64,000 nt of DNA, taken from Hydrogenophilales bacterium 28-61-23. Its GTDB lineage: Bacteria; Pseudomonadota; Gammaproteobacteria; Burkholderiales; Thiobacillaceae. The stretch lies in the NCBI GenBank assembly GCA_002281555.1, contig NCGJ01000011.1, positions 35,412-99,411 of the forward strand, written 5' to 3'. The notes under the pieces were generated by a model that was not told the origin of the DNA, ran no database searches, and saw only the letters and a list, made by a program, of their open reading frames with translations. Made by a program: the position numbers and the translations under genes. Of this stretch, positions 9,553 to 18,413 are shown one piece after another. Within the stretch, counting starts at the first letter, position 1, and the number at the start of each line of letters is the position of its first letter.

Positions 9553-10808
9553 GGCCGGCTCTCCCGGCTGTCGATCAATGCCGTCAAGCCGATGTTTTCC
9601 CAGGCATCGCGCATCCGGTAAACCGGAAACGGCTCGGGCCGGAGCGGCGTGCCGTGACCGAACACCACTTCGAATCCAGCCTGGGCGGCATCCGCGCCAG
9701 CCACGACTTTGCCGACGTGGAACGGTTTCCACAGATGCCGAGTACCTGCATCCACCGCCAGGACACCGGAAGGCGCCGCCACGCTCTCACGTGCCAAGGC
9801 CAGATTCACCTCATCCAGCTTGGCGCTGCGCGCCGATACCACCGCCTGCGCCCATAGCTTGACGCCGACATAGGCGGCTTCGATCGGATCGCTGGTTGGC
9901 GCCGCCTTGCCCCGCCGCGCCTGCCATGCGCTGACGAAACGCCGATTGGCCTCGCCCGGCAAGGCCTGAAAGTAACCCCATGCCGCGTAATGCCGAGTGT
10001 GTCCGAATGGAGCCAGCGAGGGCAGACTGCTGGCGTCGACGCTGAACGACATGACCGGCAACTGATTCAGCCCGGCCTGCCGCAAGGCGCTGAACAAGGC
10101 GATGTTGCTGTCGCCATTGACCGTATTGAAAATGACGTCCGGCTTGGTGGCCCGAATGGCCGCAATGACCTGGCTGAAATCCCGGTCGCCGAGCGGACGA
10201 TAAAGCTCGCCCACGACCTCCGCGCCGGCGGCCGGCCCGGCGCTGGCGATGACAACGTCATGAACGATGCGGTTGCCGACGCGCGGGAAGACATAGTTCG
10301 AGCCGACCAGAAATACGCGCTTGCCCAGATGTTCCAGGGCCCACTGAGTGCCGGGAATGATTTGCTGATTCGCGGTGGCGCCGGTGTAGACAATGTTGGG
10401 CGAGAGTTCCAGCCCCTCGTACTGCACCGGGTAAAACATCAAGTGATGGTGCTGTTCCACCACCGGCCTCACCGCTTGGCGGCAGGCTGACGTCCAGCAC
10501 GCGAACAGCACATCGACCTTCTCGCCGTCGATCAGACGTTCCGCCTCCCGCGCGGCGTGGTCTGGATCCGAACGACTGTCCGCGACGATCACCTTGACCT
10601 GTCGCCCAAGCAGGCCGCCCCGGGCATTGATTTCGTCGACCGCCATGCGCACCGCCTCGACCAGCGGTTTCTCGCTGGCGGCCATGGTGCCGGTAAGCGA
10701 ATGCACGACGCCGACGCGCAACGGCGCTGAATCCTGCCGCGCGCAACCGCCGGCCAGGCCCAACAACAGCAACGCAGCCAAGCCGAGTCGGCGCGCGGTT
10801 CGATTCAT
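9549..10808 (-). CDS. Urea/amide-type periplasmic binding lipoprotein
   Basis: A 419-residue lipoprotein. A signal peptide ends in the lipobox LAGGC (Cys near residue 22), followed by a type I periplasmic-binding fold. [41 protein letters not shown] and [11 protein letters not shown] are typical of the UrtA/AmiC group, which binds urea, short amides or branched-chain amino acids. No ABC permease or ATPase genes are nearby. Instead the stop codon overlaps the start of the hybrid kinase by 4 bp. This suggests the protein presents a ligand to the kinase rather than feeding a transporter. Family call is firm; the sensing role is inferred from coupling. Confidence 0.85.
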   Translation of the reverse strand: MNRTARRLGLAALLLLGLAGGCARQDSAPLRVGVVHSLTGTMAASEKPLVEAVRMAVDEINARGGLLGRQVKVIVADSRSDPDHAAREAERLIDGEKVDVLFACWTSACRQAVRPVVEQHHHLMFYPVQYEGLELSPNIVYTGATANQQIIPGTQWALEHLGKRVFLVGSNYVFPRVGNRIVHDVVIASAGPAAGAEVVGELYRPLGDRDFSQVIAAIRATKPDVIFNTVNGDSNIALFSALRQAGLNQLPVMSFSVDASSLPSLAPFGHTRHYAAWGYFQALPGEANRRFVSAWQARRGKAAPTSDPIEAAYVGVKLWAQAVVSARSAKLDEVNLALARESVAAPSGVLAVDAGTRHLWKPFHVGKVVAGADAAQAGFEVVFGHGTPLRPEPFPVYRMRDAWENIGLTALIDSRESRP

Positions 10809-10951
10809 GTTTTATCCAATATCGATTGATTCCGCGACACGCGGCTTCATGCCGGACCTGTCCGGCGACAGGCCGTGTTATCGGCAATTATTTCGCCGGG
10901 TTTAACGCCAGGCCCGCGCGTCGGCGCATAAACCGCAAGCCCTTGGTTTGC

Positions 10952-13594
10952 TCACAGCAATACGCTGTTGACCCGGTTTCTGCCTTCCTGCTTGGCGCGG
11001 TATAGCGCCTGATCGGCCGCCAGGAACAAGGCGCTGACATCGCCGCCCAGCGCGGGTTTCTGGGTGGCGCAACCGACGCTGACCGTGACAACCGGGGCGC
11101 ATTGCGAATAGGCATGCGGCAATTCAAGACTTTCGACAATGACACGGATGCGTTCGGCAATCGCGCGCGCGCCGGTGGCATGGCAACTGGGCAGAATCAG
11201 CGCGAACTCTTCGCCGCCGTAGCGCGCCACGAAATCGCCGGGGCGCAATTCGGCATGCTGCAACGCGTCGCCCAGACGACGCAGACATTCATCGCCGGCG
11301 CCATGGCCGTAGTTGTCGTTGTAGGCCTTGAACAGATCGACATCGAACATCAGCAAGGAGATCGGCATGGCGTTGCGCGTGGCGCGTTTCCATTCGCTGC
11401 GCAACACTTCGTCGAACCTGCGCCGGTTGGCGATCCCGGTCAACGCATCAATGGAAGCCTGGGCCTCGAGCAGGTCGGTACGCAATTTGAGATTGATCTG
11501 GTTGCGCACGCGCGCGATCACCAGCGGCAGTTGGAACGGTTTGAGGATGTAGTCCACCGCGCCCAGGCTGAAACCGCGGGCCTGATCGGCCACTTCGCTT
11601 TTCGCCGTGATGAAGATGACCGGAATCGCGCGGGTGGCGGGATTTTCCTTCAGCCGGTGACACACTTCGTACCCGTCCATGCCGGGCATCATGATGTCGA
11701 GCAGAATCAGATCCGGTTTTTCGGATTTTTCCAGCAACTCCAGGGCGCGGGCGCCGCTGGTGGCGAATTTGACCGTGTAGTCGGACGACAAGGCGCCGGC
11801 CAGCAGTTCGATATTGGTCGGCGTGTCATCGACGACAAGAATCGCCGGTCGGCGATTCTTGCGCGGCGCCGGTGCATGCTTGGCGTACAAAGGCTGCGGC
11901 AGCGCCTCGCCGCCATCGCGCGACGGCTTGGCGCGCAAATCGTGATGACTGAAGGGATCCAGCGCCACCGAGCGCTGCAACTCGTCCAGCAAGTTCAAAA
12001 CCTTGCCCCGTGTTTCCATCAACGCTTCAGCGAGAGTCCGCGCCTCGGCCTGCCTGCCTTCGGCCTGAAGGTGCACGATTTCCATGCCGAGGCGATGAAT
12101 CTGGATGTGGGTTTCCTCCAGTTCGGCAAACGCGGGCAATTCGCTGTAACGAGACTTGCCCTGGTTGTAATACCAATGTCCGAACCGGCATTTATGGTGA
12201 TCGACCAGCTCCCACTGGCTGAGGCGCAATTCCTCGCCCTCGAGCGTCTCGAGGACACGCTTGACCCAACTGATCTGGTCATATCTCGCGACCAGGAGCG
12301 GAAAATCTTCCATTTCCCAGGGCACATCGGCCCACATGCTCCAAAGCGGATCCGGCTGGTATTGCGTCGCCCAGGTGGGGAACGCCGCGGCCGGCATCGG
12401 GCGGGCGATGCCAAACCCCTGCGCGATGTCGCAACCCAGGCGCATCAACATCAAGCCGTGTTCGGCGGTCTCGACGCCTTCCGCGACCACCACGCGCCGA
12501 AACGCCTTGGCCAGGCCCATGACGCCTTCGACCAGAATCATGTCATCGCTGTCATCCAGGATGTCGTTCACGAAACTACGGTCGATCTTGAGCACTTCCG
12601 CCGGAATCGCGCGCAAATAGGCCAGCGACGAGTAGCCGGTGCCGAAATCGTCGAGCGAAAAACTGACCCCCAACTCGCGGCAAGCATCCATGACCTGTTG
12701 CACGTGGCCGGTGTTCTCGAGGGCCGCCGACTCGAGTATCTCGATTTCAAGCTGTTCCGGCCGCGCCTCGGGTTCGGCCGCCAGAAGCTGCTTCAAGGTA
12801 TCGACAAAATCTGTGCGCTGCAGATGCCGCGCGGCAATGTTGACGCTGACCGCGACATTCAGGTGCTGGCGTTTCCAGATGGCAATCTGGGCCAGCGCCT
12901 CGCGGATCACCCAGTTGCCGATATCGACGATGAGATCGTCGTGTTCCGCCTGCGGCAAAAAGTCGCCCGGCGGCAACAACCCGGATTCCGGATGTTGCCA
13001 GCGCAGCAAAGCCTCGGCCCCGACCACCTTGCCAGTCCGCATATTGACCTTGGGCTGGTAATACAACACCAGTTCGTTCTGCGTCAGCGCCTGCGCCAGC
13101 CTGTGCAGCAGCAACTGGCGGGCACTGCCTTGCACCGGAATTTCCGTCCGGCGCGCCCCACAGCAGCCGGATCCCGACAGAGTCTCGGAGGCGTCGCCAT
13201 CGTCGTAAAAAATGGCGAAAAAATAGTTCGGCCCGTTTTGCTCGTCCTTCAACGCATACAGGCTCAAACAGGCGCCAAACACCTCGCCGTTGTGCCGACG
13301 CGCCAAAACCCTGCCCTGCCATTGCCCCGCATCGCGCAATAGCTGTTGCAGCTCGCCATGCAGCGCGGCGTCATTCCGCAAGGACGGAAATAGTTGCGGC
13401 GGCCACATCTCCCAGGCGTCGACTGACTCATCGACTGAAAAACCATCGGCATGGCCGAACATCCGGGAGCAAGTCTGGTTGGCGTAGACGATGCGACTGT
13501 CGGCATCCACGAGCATGATCCCGGCGCGCGAGAAATCGAGAGCAAGACCCAGATCGGCGGGATGCAGCATAGGCAATACGCTGCGATTACTCAT
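10952..13594 (-). CDS. PAS-EAL-CZB-REC-GGDEF cyclic-di-GMP protein
   Basis: An 880-residue cytoplasmic protein and first gene of the three-gene minus-strand operon. Domains in order: PAS (about 20-125); EAL phosphodiesterase (about 155-405) with GAEALLRW, DDFGTGYSSL, KIDRSF and VAEGVET all intact; a CZB zinc-binding domain with HKCRFGHWYYNQG (about 469-481); a receiver (about 580-700, Asp in LLDIMMPGMDG); and GGDEF (about 715-880) with RYGGEEF plus an RPGD I-site five residues before it. Both catalytic domains look active, so the protein could make or break cyclic di-GMP depending on zinc/redox state and receiver phosphorylation. The receiver may be the target of the downstream kinase. Confidence 0.9.
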   Translation of the reverse strand: MSNRSVLPMLHPADLGLALDFSRAGIMLVDADSRIVYANQTCSRMFGHADGFSVDESVDAWEMWPPQLFPSLRNDAALHGELQQLLRDAGQWQGRVLARRHNGEVFGACLSLYALKDEQNGPNYFFAIFYDDGDASETLSGSGCCGARRTEIPVQGSARQLLLHRLAQALTQNELVLYYQPKVNMRTGKVVGAEALLRWQHPESGLLPPGDFLPQAEHDDLIVDIGNWVIREALAQIAIWKRQHLNVAVSVNIAARHLQRTDFVDTLKQLLAAEPEARPEQLEIEILESAALENTGHVQQVMDACRELGVSFSLDDFGTGYSSLAYLRAIPAEVLKIDRSFVNDILDDSDDMILVEGVMGLAKAFRRVVVAEGVETAEHGLMLMRLGCDIAQGFGIARPMPAAAFPTWATQYQPDPLWSMWADVPWEMEDFPLLVARYDQISWVKRVLETLEGEELRLSQWELVDHHKCRFGHWYYNQGKSRYSELPAFAELEETHIQIHRLGMEIVHLQAEGRQAEARTLAEALMETRGKVLNLLDELQRSVALDPFSHHDLRAKPSRDGGEALPQPLYAKHAPAPRKNRRPAILVVDDTPTNIELLAGALSSDYTVKFATSGARALELLEKSEKPDLILLDIMMPGMDGYEVCHRLKENPATRAIPVIFITAKSEVADQARGFSLGAVDYILKPFQLPLVIARVRNQINLKLRTDLLEAQASIDALTGIANRRRFDEVLRSEWKRATRNAMPISLLMFDVDLFKAYNDNYGHGAGDECLRRLGDALQHAELRPGDFVARYGGEEFALILPSCHATGARAIAERIRVIVESLELPHAYSQCAPVVTVSVGCATQKPALGGDVSALFLAADQALYRAKQEGRNRVNSVLL

Positions 13595-13796
13595 GGGTCA
13601 ACCGGTCGGTCATGCAACATTCATTCCTGTTATCTCGTAACGGCAGCGATTGTGGCTAGAGTTGCAGTCGCAAGCAACCTGCGGACGCGCGGGTTCCAAC
13701 CCGCTTTCCCCGATAAAGCCGCGCGAAAACGTCGTTGACTTACGGCGCGGGTTTGACACCATGCGCCCTGTTATCAACCTGGCAAAAAACACCGAC

Positions 13797-14384
13797 ATGA
13801 ACCATTCGCACCGTTTGACCACCCTGATCCTGGCCTCGGCCGTCACGTTCGCCGTCCACGCCGGCGACAACGCAAATACCGCGCTGGGCACCGGCGCTGG
13901 CGCCGCCGCCGGGACGGCAATCGGCCAATCCGTTGGCGGCAATAACGGAGCGATTATTGGCGGCGCTTTAGGCGGCGCAGTCGGCGCGGCGGTGTCCACC
14001 AAGGGCGCGGGCAAATCCGGCGCGGTCGTGGGCGGCGCCGTGGGTGGCGCAACCGGCGCGGCAATCGGCCAGAAAGTCGGCGGTGCCAGCGGCGCGGTCG
14101 TGGGCAGCGGCGTCGGCGCGGCGGCCGGCGCGAGCATCGGCAAAAGTATCGGCGCGGACGACCGCAACGCCATCTCTGGCGGGCAGCGCATGGAGCCGGT
14201 CAGATCGGGCCCGTCCCTCTACGTCGCGCGGGATGAACGAGACGGCTATCGTAACGATGAGCGCGATGACGAGCGCGACGATGACCGCCACGACAAACGC
14301 AAGAAGTACAAAAAACATCATCCGCGCGGCCATGCTTACGGTCACGACAAGCACGACAGAGACGACCGACGCGGCCGCGATTGA
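13797..14384 (+). CDS. Secreted glycine-zipper protein with charged tail
   Basis: The start is taken at the ATG at 13797, which gives a signal peptide (to about AVHA, residue 20); the frame stays open further upstream. The product has 195 residues. About residues 25-130 are a long glycine-zipper region with repeated GAxxGxxxG steps (GGALGGAVGAAV, GGAVGGATGAAIG), typical of membrane-inserting YmgG/Gly-zipper proteins. The last 55 residues are nearly all Asp, Arg, Lys and His, including runs of DERDD. Family members are envelope proteins of unclear role. It is monocistronic, converging with slyX. Confidence 0.75.
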   Translation: MNHSHRLTTLILASAVTFAVHAGDNANTALGTGAGAAAGTAIGQSVGGNNGAIIGGALGGAVGAAVSTKGAGKSGAVVGGAVGGATGAAIGQKVGGASGAVVGSGVGAAAGASIGKSIGADDRNAISGGQRMEPVRSGPSLYVARDERDGYRNDERDDERDDDRHDKRKKYKKHHPRGHAYGHDKHDRDDRRGRD

Positions 14385-14407
14385 CAGCCCGCGATCCGCT
14401 TGAAATA

Positions 14408-14608
14408 TCAGTAATGCGGCGGCAGTTCGTCGCGCAAATCGCGCGCCTCATCCGGCATCACGCTCTGTAATTGCTGATGCAGCAGCAAAATCTGCTGCTG
14501 CATCCGATCGAGTCGTTCCTGCTGGCGAAAAACGGTGCGATTGAGTTCATCGATCAGGTCTTCCGCAAAACTCAGCTTGGCTTCGAGTTCGTCGAATCGC
14601 TTTTCCAT
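14408..14608 (-). CDS. slyX: SlyX-like coiled-coil protein
   Basis: A 66-residue protein starting MEKRFDELEAKLSFAEDLI. It has the SlyX pattern: an N-terminal heptad coiled coil, the LNRTVFRQQERLD segment and a Pro-rich end finishing PPHY. SlyX is small, cytoplasmic and of unknown function. In-frame ATGs exist at 14632 and further upstream; 14608 was chosen because SlyX proteins begin right at this point and are about 70 residues long. The gene is divergent from the hydratase-like gene, with about 60 bp between the starts. Confidence 0.8.
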   Translation of the reverse strand: MEKRFDELEAKLSFAEDLIDELNRTVFRQQERLDRMQQQILLLHQQLQSVMPDEARDLRDELPPHY

Positions 14609-14669
14609 CGGGTCGGTTTTCCATGTAGGCATTGAATAGATTGAAGGGCGGGAAAGGCTGCGCGATTGT

Positions 14670-15446
14670 ATGCTTCCGGCAAAACTTCCCTGCCCGCCCG
14701 CCATGCCCGCCACCCTGCTGCTGCAAGCCTACCAAAGCCACCAACCCCTCGACGCCAGCCCCGAAACCGGCCCGGCCAGCGTTGAACAAGCCTATGCCGC
14801 GCAGCAAACGGTGTGGCGAGAAATGGTCGGGGAACGCCGCCCCAGCGTCTGGAAGGCAGGCACACCGAATCGGCAAACCGAACCCACCGCCGCCGCCATT
14901 TTCCCGCATCGCATTGCCAGCAGCCCGGCGCATTTTTCAGCGGATGACTTCCGCACCCTGGGCATCGAAGCCGAGATTGCCGTGCGTTTCGGGCGCGACC
15001 TGCCGGCCCGCGCCGAGCCCTATCGGCGCGAGGAAATACTGGCCGCCATCGCCAGCGCGCATGTCGCCATGGAACTGATCGACAGCCGCCTGGCCGACCC
15101 GAAAGCCGCCGGCCCGCTCTGGCGCCTGGCCGACAACCTGCTCAACGGCGGCCTGATCATCGGCGCGGAAATTCCGAACTGGCGCGAACTGGATTTCTCA
15201 GGCTTGAGCGTGCGCGTCCACGCCAACGGCCTTTGTCTGGCGGAAAGCGTCGGTCGGCCGCCGCTCGACGACCTGTTTTATTGCCTGCCCTGGTGGATAG
15301 CGCATGTCGGCGGCGCAAAGGCCGGCGACATCGTCACCACCGGCGCCTGGAACGGCATGCATCCGGTCAGCCTGCCGGCCGAAGTGAATATTGAATTCCT
15401 GAACAGGAACAACAGCCTGGGACTAGCAAGCGCCCGGATTGGCTGA
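14670..15446 (+). CDS. 2-keto-4-pentenoate hydratase / FAH-family protein
   Basis: A 258-residue protein of the fumarylacetoacetate hydrolase superfamily, hydratase (MhpD/HpaH-like) branch. GIEAEIAVRFGRDLP carries the metal-binding Glu residues, and VAMELIDSRLAD and GDIVTTGAWNGMHPV are characteristic. These enzymes add water to 2-oxo-4-enoates in meta-cleavage of aromatics. No other meta-cleavage gene is beside it, so the substrate is open. ATG 14670 or ATG 14703 could be the start; the latter gives MPATLLLQAY and may be more typical. It converges with the GTPase gene, leaving 7 bp. Confidence 0.75.
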   Translation: MLPAKLPCPPAMPATLLLQAYQSHQPLDASPETGPASVEQAYAAQQTVWREMVGERRPSVWKAGTPNRQTEPTAAAIFPHRIASSPAHFSADDFRTLGIEAEIAVRFGRDLPARAEPYRREEILAAIASAHVAMELIDSRLADPKAAGPLWRLADNLLNGGLIIGAEIPNWRELDFSGLSVRVHANGLCLAESVGRPPLDDLFYCLPWWIAHVGGAKAGDIVTTGAWNGMHPVSLPAEVNIEFLNRNNSLGLASARIG

Positions 15447-15453
15447 TCGAAAA

Positions 15454-16494
15454 TTACGGCCTGTCGGCCGCGTTTTGAGCCGCTTCATTCACTGCAGCTT
15501 CATTCGCCGCAGCCTCAATCGCCGCAGCCTCAATCGCCGCTTCATAAACCGCTTTATTGGCGGCCTCACTGGCAGCTTTTATTGCAGCAGCTTCTTTTGC
15601 CGCAGCTTGAATCGCCGCCACTTTGGCCGCCGCTTCCGCCAGCATCGCGCGCCGGGTTTCCGGCGTTTCCAGGCTGATGCGCCCAAGCGTGCCGGCGCGG
15701 TAATCGGTCAGCAGATGCATCGCGGCCTTGTCCAGATCCAACTCGCCAGCACGGCCTTTGATGATGCAACCGCGTTTGCGCGCCACGGCTTCCAGCACGC
15801 CGGGCGCATCCAGGCCTTGCACCGAAAAACCATAGCGCGCGGTCAGCAACGGGGCATAGCGCTCCAGCAGAATGCCAGCCAGAAAAGTGGCCACTTCCTC
15901 TTCCAGCACGGCGTTGCGGCCGATGGCATGGCTGGCGGCGAGCATGTAGCCATCGCTGTCGTGTTCGATCTTCGGCCACATCAGGCCGGGCGTGTCGATC
16001 AGCATCTGGCGCGGACTCAAGGTGATGGTCTGCTGCGATTTGGTGATGGCCGGTTCATCGCCGACGGCGGCCACCTTGCGTTTCACCAGCGCATTCATCA
16101 ACGTCGATTTGCCGACGTTGGGGATGCCCATGATCATCATGCGTAGCGGCTTGAAGTTGTCGTCGCGATGCGGCGCCAGGCTCTGGCACAGGCTGGGAAT
16201 ACGCAAGACTTCGCCGGCCTTCTTGGCCGACAGCGCCACCGCCTTGACGTTCTTCTGGCTGTTGAAGAACTCGATCCAGGCCTTGGTCACGTCCGGGTCG
16301 GCCAGATCGGATTTGTTCAGCACCTTCAGGCAGGGGCGCTGGCGGAACAAGCGCAGTTCATGCACCAGCGGATTGCTGCCCGCCTCCGGCAAACGCGCGT
16401 CGAGCACCTCGATCACCACATCGATATTGGCCATGGTTTCGGCGGCCTTCTTGCGGGCCGAGGTCATGTGGCCGGGAAACCATTGAATAGACAT
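15454..16494 (-). CDS. Circularly permuted ribosome-biogenesis GTPase (YlqF/RbgA-like) with Ala-rich tail
   Basis: A 346-residue GTPase with permuted motif order. MSIQWFPGHM opens the protein; G4 NKSD is at 60-63, G5 around 89, G1 GIPNVGKST at 123-131, G2 Thr near 151 and G3 DTPG at 167-170. This order defines the YlqF/RbgA family, which matures the large ribosomal subunit. The normal protein ends near residue 285. Here an extra 60 residues follow, made almost entirely of Ala, Glu, Lys, Asn and Ile in short EAAxxAA steps. That predicts one long amphipathic helix. The tail is encoded by imprecise short repeats, so it may vary between strains. Confidence 0.85.
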   Translation of the reverse strand: MSIQWFPGHMTSARKKAAETMANIDVVIEVLDARLPEAGSNPLVHELRLFRQRPCLKVLNKSDLADPDVTKAWIEFFNSQKNVKAVALSAKKAGEVLRIPSLCQSLAPHRDDNFKPLRMMIMGIPNVGKSTLMNALVKRKVAAVGDEPAITKSQQTITLSPRQMLIDTPGLMWPKIEHDSDGYMLAASHAIGRNAVLEEEVATFLAGILLERYAPLLTARYGFSVQGLDAPGVLEAVARKRGCIIKGRAGELDLDKAAMHLLTDYRAGTLGRISLETPETRRAMLAEAAAKVAAIQAAAKEAAAIKAASEAANKAVYEAAIEAAAIEAAANEAAVNEAAQNAADRP

Positions 16495-16795
16495 GTTTGA
16501 TTTGAATCGATGCGAAGCAGGACATTATCGCGGCAACAAGCCCGCGCGATGACGATTCCAGCGCCCGCGCGCAAGAAATTACCGATTCACCCGGTCCAGC
16601 AGGCAAACCGCAACAAGGGTGGGAAAGCCAGCGGCCTTTTGCCGGCGCCTTCCGCGATATTCAAGTCAAGCCATTCGGCGGAAGGGGCGATAAGGGCGCT
16701 TTTCCGCCCGAGGGCTTCAGGATTCCCTCAAGCGGCGATACAAACTTTCATCAGGCCGCGCCAGTACAGCCGTTGTTGCCACCCGTTTATCGCGC
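16495..16795. other. Non-coding gap
   Basis: 301 bp between the GTPase start and the end of the 91-residue gene. It should hold the GTPase promoter at its left end. I see no convincing gene, RNA or strong terminator; short frames crossing it have no family resemblance. Confidence 0.4.
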
Positions 16796-17071
16796 TCAGC
16801 GCGCGACCGGCGCTTTCTTTTCCATCTGGTGCGGGGCAAGGCCGATGCTGGTGGTGGCGTTGCCTTCGTCGGTATTCCACCACATCGTCACCCAGGCGCG
16901 TCCGGCGGCGTCGAAACGTTCGATCTCGCTGGTGGCGCCGACCATGTATTCGAACATTTCGCGTTCGTCGTCCTCGACATCGGGTCCGATGCTGACCTGC
17001 ACGATGCGCACCTCGTCGCCGATCTTCACGATTTGTCCGTGGCGGTCGGTATGGCTGACCTCTTCTTGCAT
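16796..17071 (-). CDS. Small conserved-looking protein of the nafY operon
   Basis: A 91-residue soluble protein that I do not recognise. AGGAGAG lies correctly spaced before the ATG at 17071. The sequence has a beta-rich look (GQIVKIGDEVRIVQVS, AWVTMWWNTDEGNATTS) and several acidic patches. GDEVRIV near the start faintly recalls the SH3-like opening of NifZ, but similarity is too weak for a call. It is the third gene of a tight operon, 27 bp after the 88-residue gene and downstream of nafY, so a link to nitrogenase cofactor handling is possible by context only. Confidence 0.6.
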   Translation of the reverse strand: MQEEVSHTDRHGQIVKIGDEVRIVQVSIGPDVEDDEREMFEYMVGATSEIERFDAAGRAWVTMWWNTDEGNATTSIGLAPHQMEKKAPVAR

Positions 17072-17098
17072 GGAACTCTCCTGGGTTCTATCGCTTGC

Positions 17099-17365
17099 TC
17101 AATGACGGGCAGCCATGGCTTCGACCGCGGCGGTCAGGGCTGGCACCACGTCGGCGCCATCGGATTCGGCCAACAGGGCGGCGGCGTGCTCGACCAGTTC
17201 GCGCGCTTCGTCGTCGCGTGCGCCGACGCGCAGTTCGGCGGCGAAGCGATCGATGCTGCCGGCGACCAGTCGGGTGATCCGGCTGTTTTCGCCGGTGACC
17301 CGCGAGCTGCCGATGGCGTTCGCGATCAGGTCGCTGACGATGCGCTGATAGTCCTTGTCGGCCAT
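17099..17365 (-). CDS. Small helical protein downstream of nafY
   Basis: An 88-residue, mostly helical, cytoplasmic protein of unknown family. The start is put at the ATG at 17365 (MADKDYQRIV) with GAGGA upstream. An in-frame ATG at 17380 would overlap the nafY stop as ATGA and give MRTTAMADK, so translational coupling is possible either way. Acidic and Ala-rich, no cysteines, no membrane segment. Its position between a NafY homologue and another small unknown suggests a shared accessory role. Confidence 0.6.
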   Translation of the reverse strand: MADKDYQRIVSDLIANAIGSSRVTGENSRITRLVAGSIDRFAAELRVGARDDEARELVEHAAALLAESDGADVVPALTAAVEAMAARH

Positions 17366-17376
17366 GGCGGTCGTCC

Positions 17377-18111
17377 TCATTCGTCTATGCTGGCGGCGTT
17401 GTAGTTCTTCAGGCGCTGGCCGGCGGCGACGCCGAGCACCTTGGCCAGCCAGGGCGGCGGCGACTGGGTCATCATGCGCTGGAACTCGGCCAGCACCTCG
17501 GCGGCGGCGCCACCTTCCATCCGCTTCATCGGGTAGATGTTGCCCTTGATCACCTTGGCCGCGGCCGGGCCGCCGATGGAGACCACGTAGAGCACGTGGC
17601 AGTCGGCGATCAACTGGACTCGGAAGGCGTTCTTGTCCGGCGCGAAGTCCGCCTCCAGGGCGTCGCGGATGCCGACCAGGCGGGTTTCGGTTGGCGACAC
17701 CTGGTAGACCAGATAGCGGATGCAGGAGCCGAAATGGCCGTTGAGCGCTTCGCCGCTGTCCGAAGCCAGCGCCACCCGCACCGAGCCGGGCATGTCGCCC
17801 TCGGCATAGGGTTGTTCCGGCGGCAGGACATCGCCCTGGGTATCGCCCCACAGAATGCGAACCGCGAGCTTCATCGCTTCAAGGCCGATCCCGATGTCCT
17901 CGCCGTCCTCTTCGCCGTCGGCGCTGGCGAAGGCGGTCTTCAGGTCGGTGACGGTGAGCGTGCGCAGGTCTTCGGCTTCGATCTGATCCTTGCCGATCCG
18001 GTTCTGCAGCACGTCGATCAAATCCGGCAGGCTGGTACCGGGCATGGCGCGGGCGGCCAGGGCAATGCGCAGGGCGGCATCACGGGAGATGGGGGCTGGA
18101 CTCTGTTGCAT
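17377..18111 (-). CDS. NafY/NifX-family FeMo-cofactor-binding protein
   Basis: A 244-residue two-domain protein. The start is the ATG at 18111, preceded by AGAGGAG at good spacing; the frame is open further upstream but without a site. Residues 1-100 form a helical domain resembling the NafY N-terminus. Residues 110-215 are the NifX/NifB-C fold (dinitrogenase iron-molybdenum cofactor family), with the cofactor-site motif NGHFGSCIRYLVY and the VVSIGGPAAAKVIKGNIYPMK segment. Such proteins hold FeMo-co or its precursor or stabilise apo-dinitrogenase. No nif structural genes are in the window, so this is an orphan nif accessory operon. Confidence 0.75.
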   Translation of the reverse strand: MQQSPAPISRDAALRIALAARAMPGTSLPDLIDVLQNRIGKDQIEAEDLRTLTVTDLKTAFASADGEEDGEDIGIGLEAMKLAVRILWGDTQGDVLPPEQPYAEGDMPGSVRVALASDSGEALNGHFGSCIRYLVYQVSPTETRLVGIRDALEADFAPDKNAFRVQLIADCHVLYVVSIGGPAAAKVIKGNIYPMKRMEGGAAAEVLAEFQRMMTQSPPPWLAKVLGVAAGQRLKNYNAASIDE

Positions 18112-18177
18112 ATGTGACTCCTCTGTCAGGGGGTGTCTACACCAAGCAGAAAGAATGCCAGCAGGCATATTCTCGAA

Positions 18178-18198
18178 AACATTGGCTAATGCAATGTT
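18178..18198. promoter_or_regulatory. Inverted repeat upstream of the nafY operon
   Basis: A perfect 7-bp inverted repeat (AACATTG, 7-bp spacer, CAATGTT) lies about 65 bp upstream of the nafY start. It could be a regulator half-site pair or the stem of a leader. I could not fit a TGT-N10-ACA NifA site or a sigma-54 promoter here. Confidence 0.3.
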
Positions 18199-18413
18199 TA
18201 CAAAGGAGAAAAACATCGTCCAGCAGCCTGCTCGCCGACCGTCCGTTGCAGTGACTACGACAAGCCGCCTTAAACCGCTGTAGCAAAAAGGTTGCTTGCG
18301 CGAAATGCCATACGGCAGGACGGATGCGTTTTCAGGCGGCGATGCAGCGGGATAAATCCGTGGCGAGCGCCGGAGACGATGCTGTGGAACTCGAAAGACA
18401 TGCGCCCAGCAAG

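Noticed and set aside
6430..9621. A 1063-codon open frame on the plus strand opposite the hybrid histidine kinase
   Set aside because: It is an antisense shadow of a GC-rich gene: rich in His, Arg and Gln, no domains, while the minus strand has a complete set of kinase, receiver and HPt motifs.
11102..13342. A 746-codon plus-strand frame opposite the EAL/GGDEF gene
   Set aside because: Shadow of the minus-strand gene, whose catalytic motifs are all intact.
13734..13776. A sigma-70 promoter (TTGACT or TTGACA with TTATCA) before the glycine-zipper gene
   Set aside because: Spacing of the best pair is only 12 bp, so I could not support it.
18112..18260. A NifA site (TGT-N10-ACA) or sigma-54 promoter for the nafY operon
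   Set aside because: Candidate TGT/ACA pairs have the wrong spacing and no GG-N10-GC element is seen.
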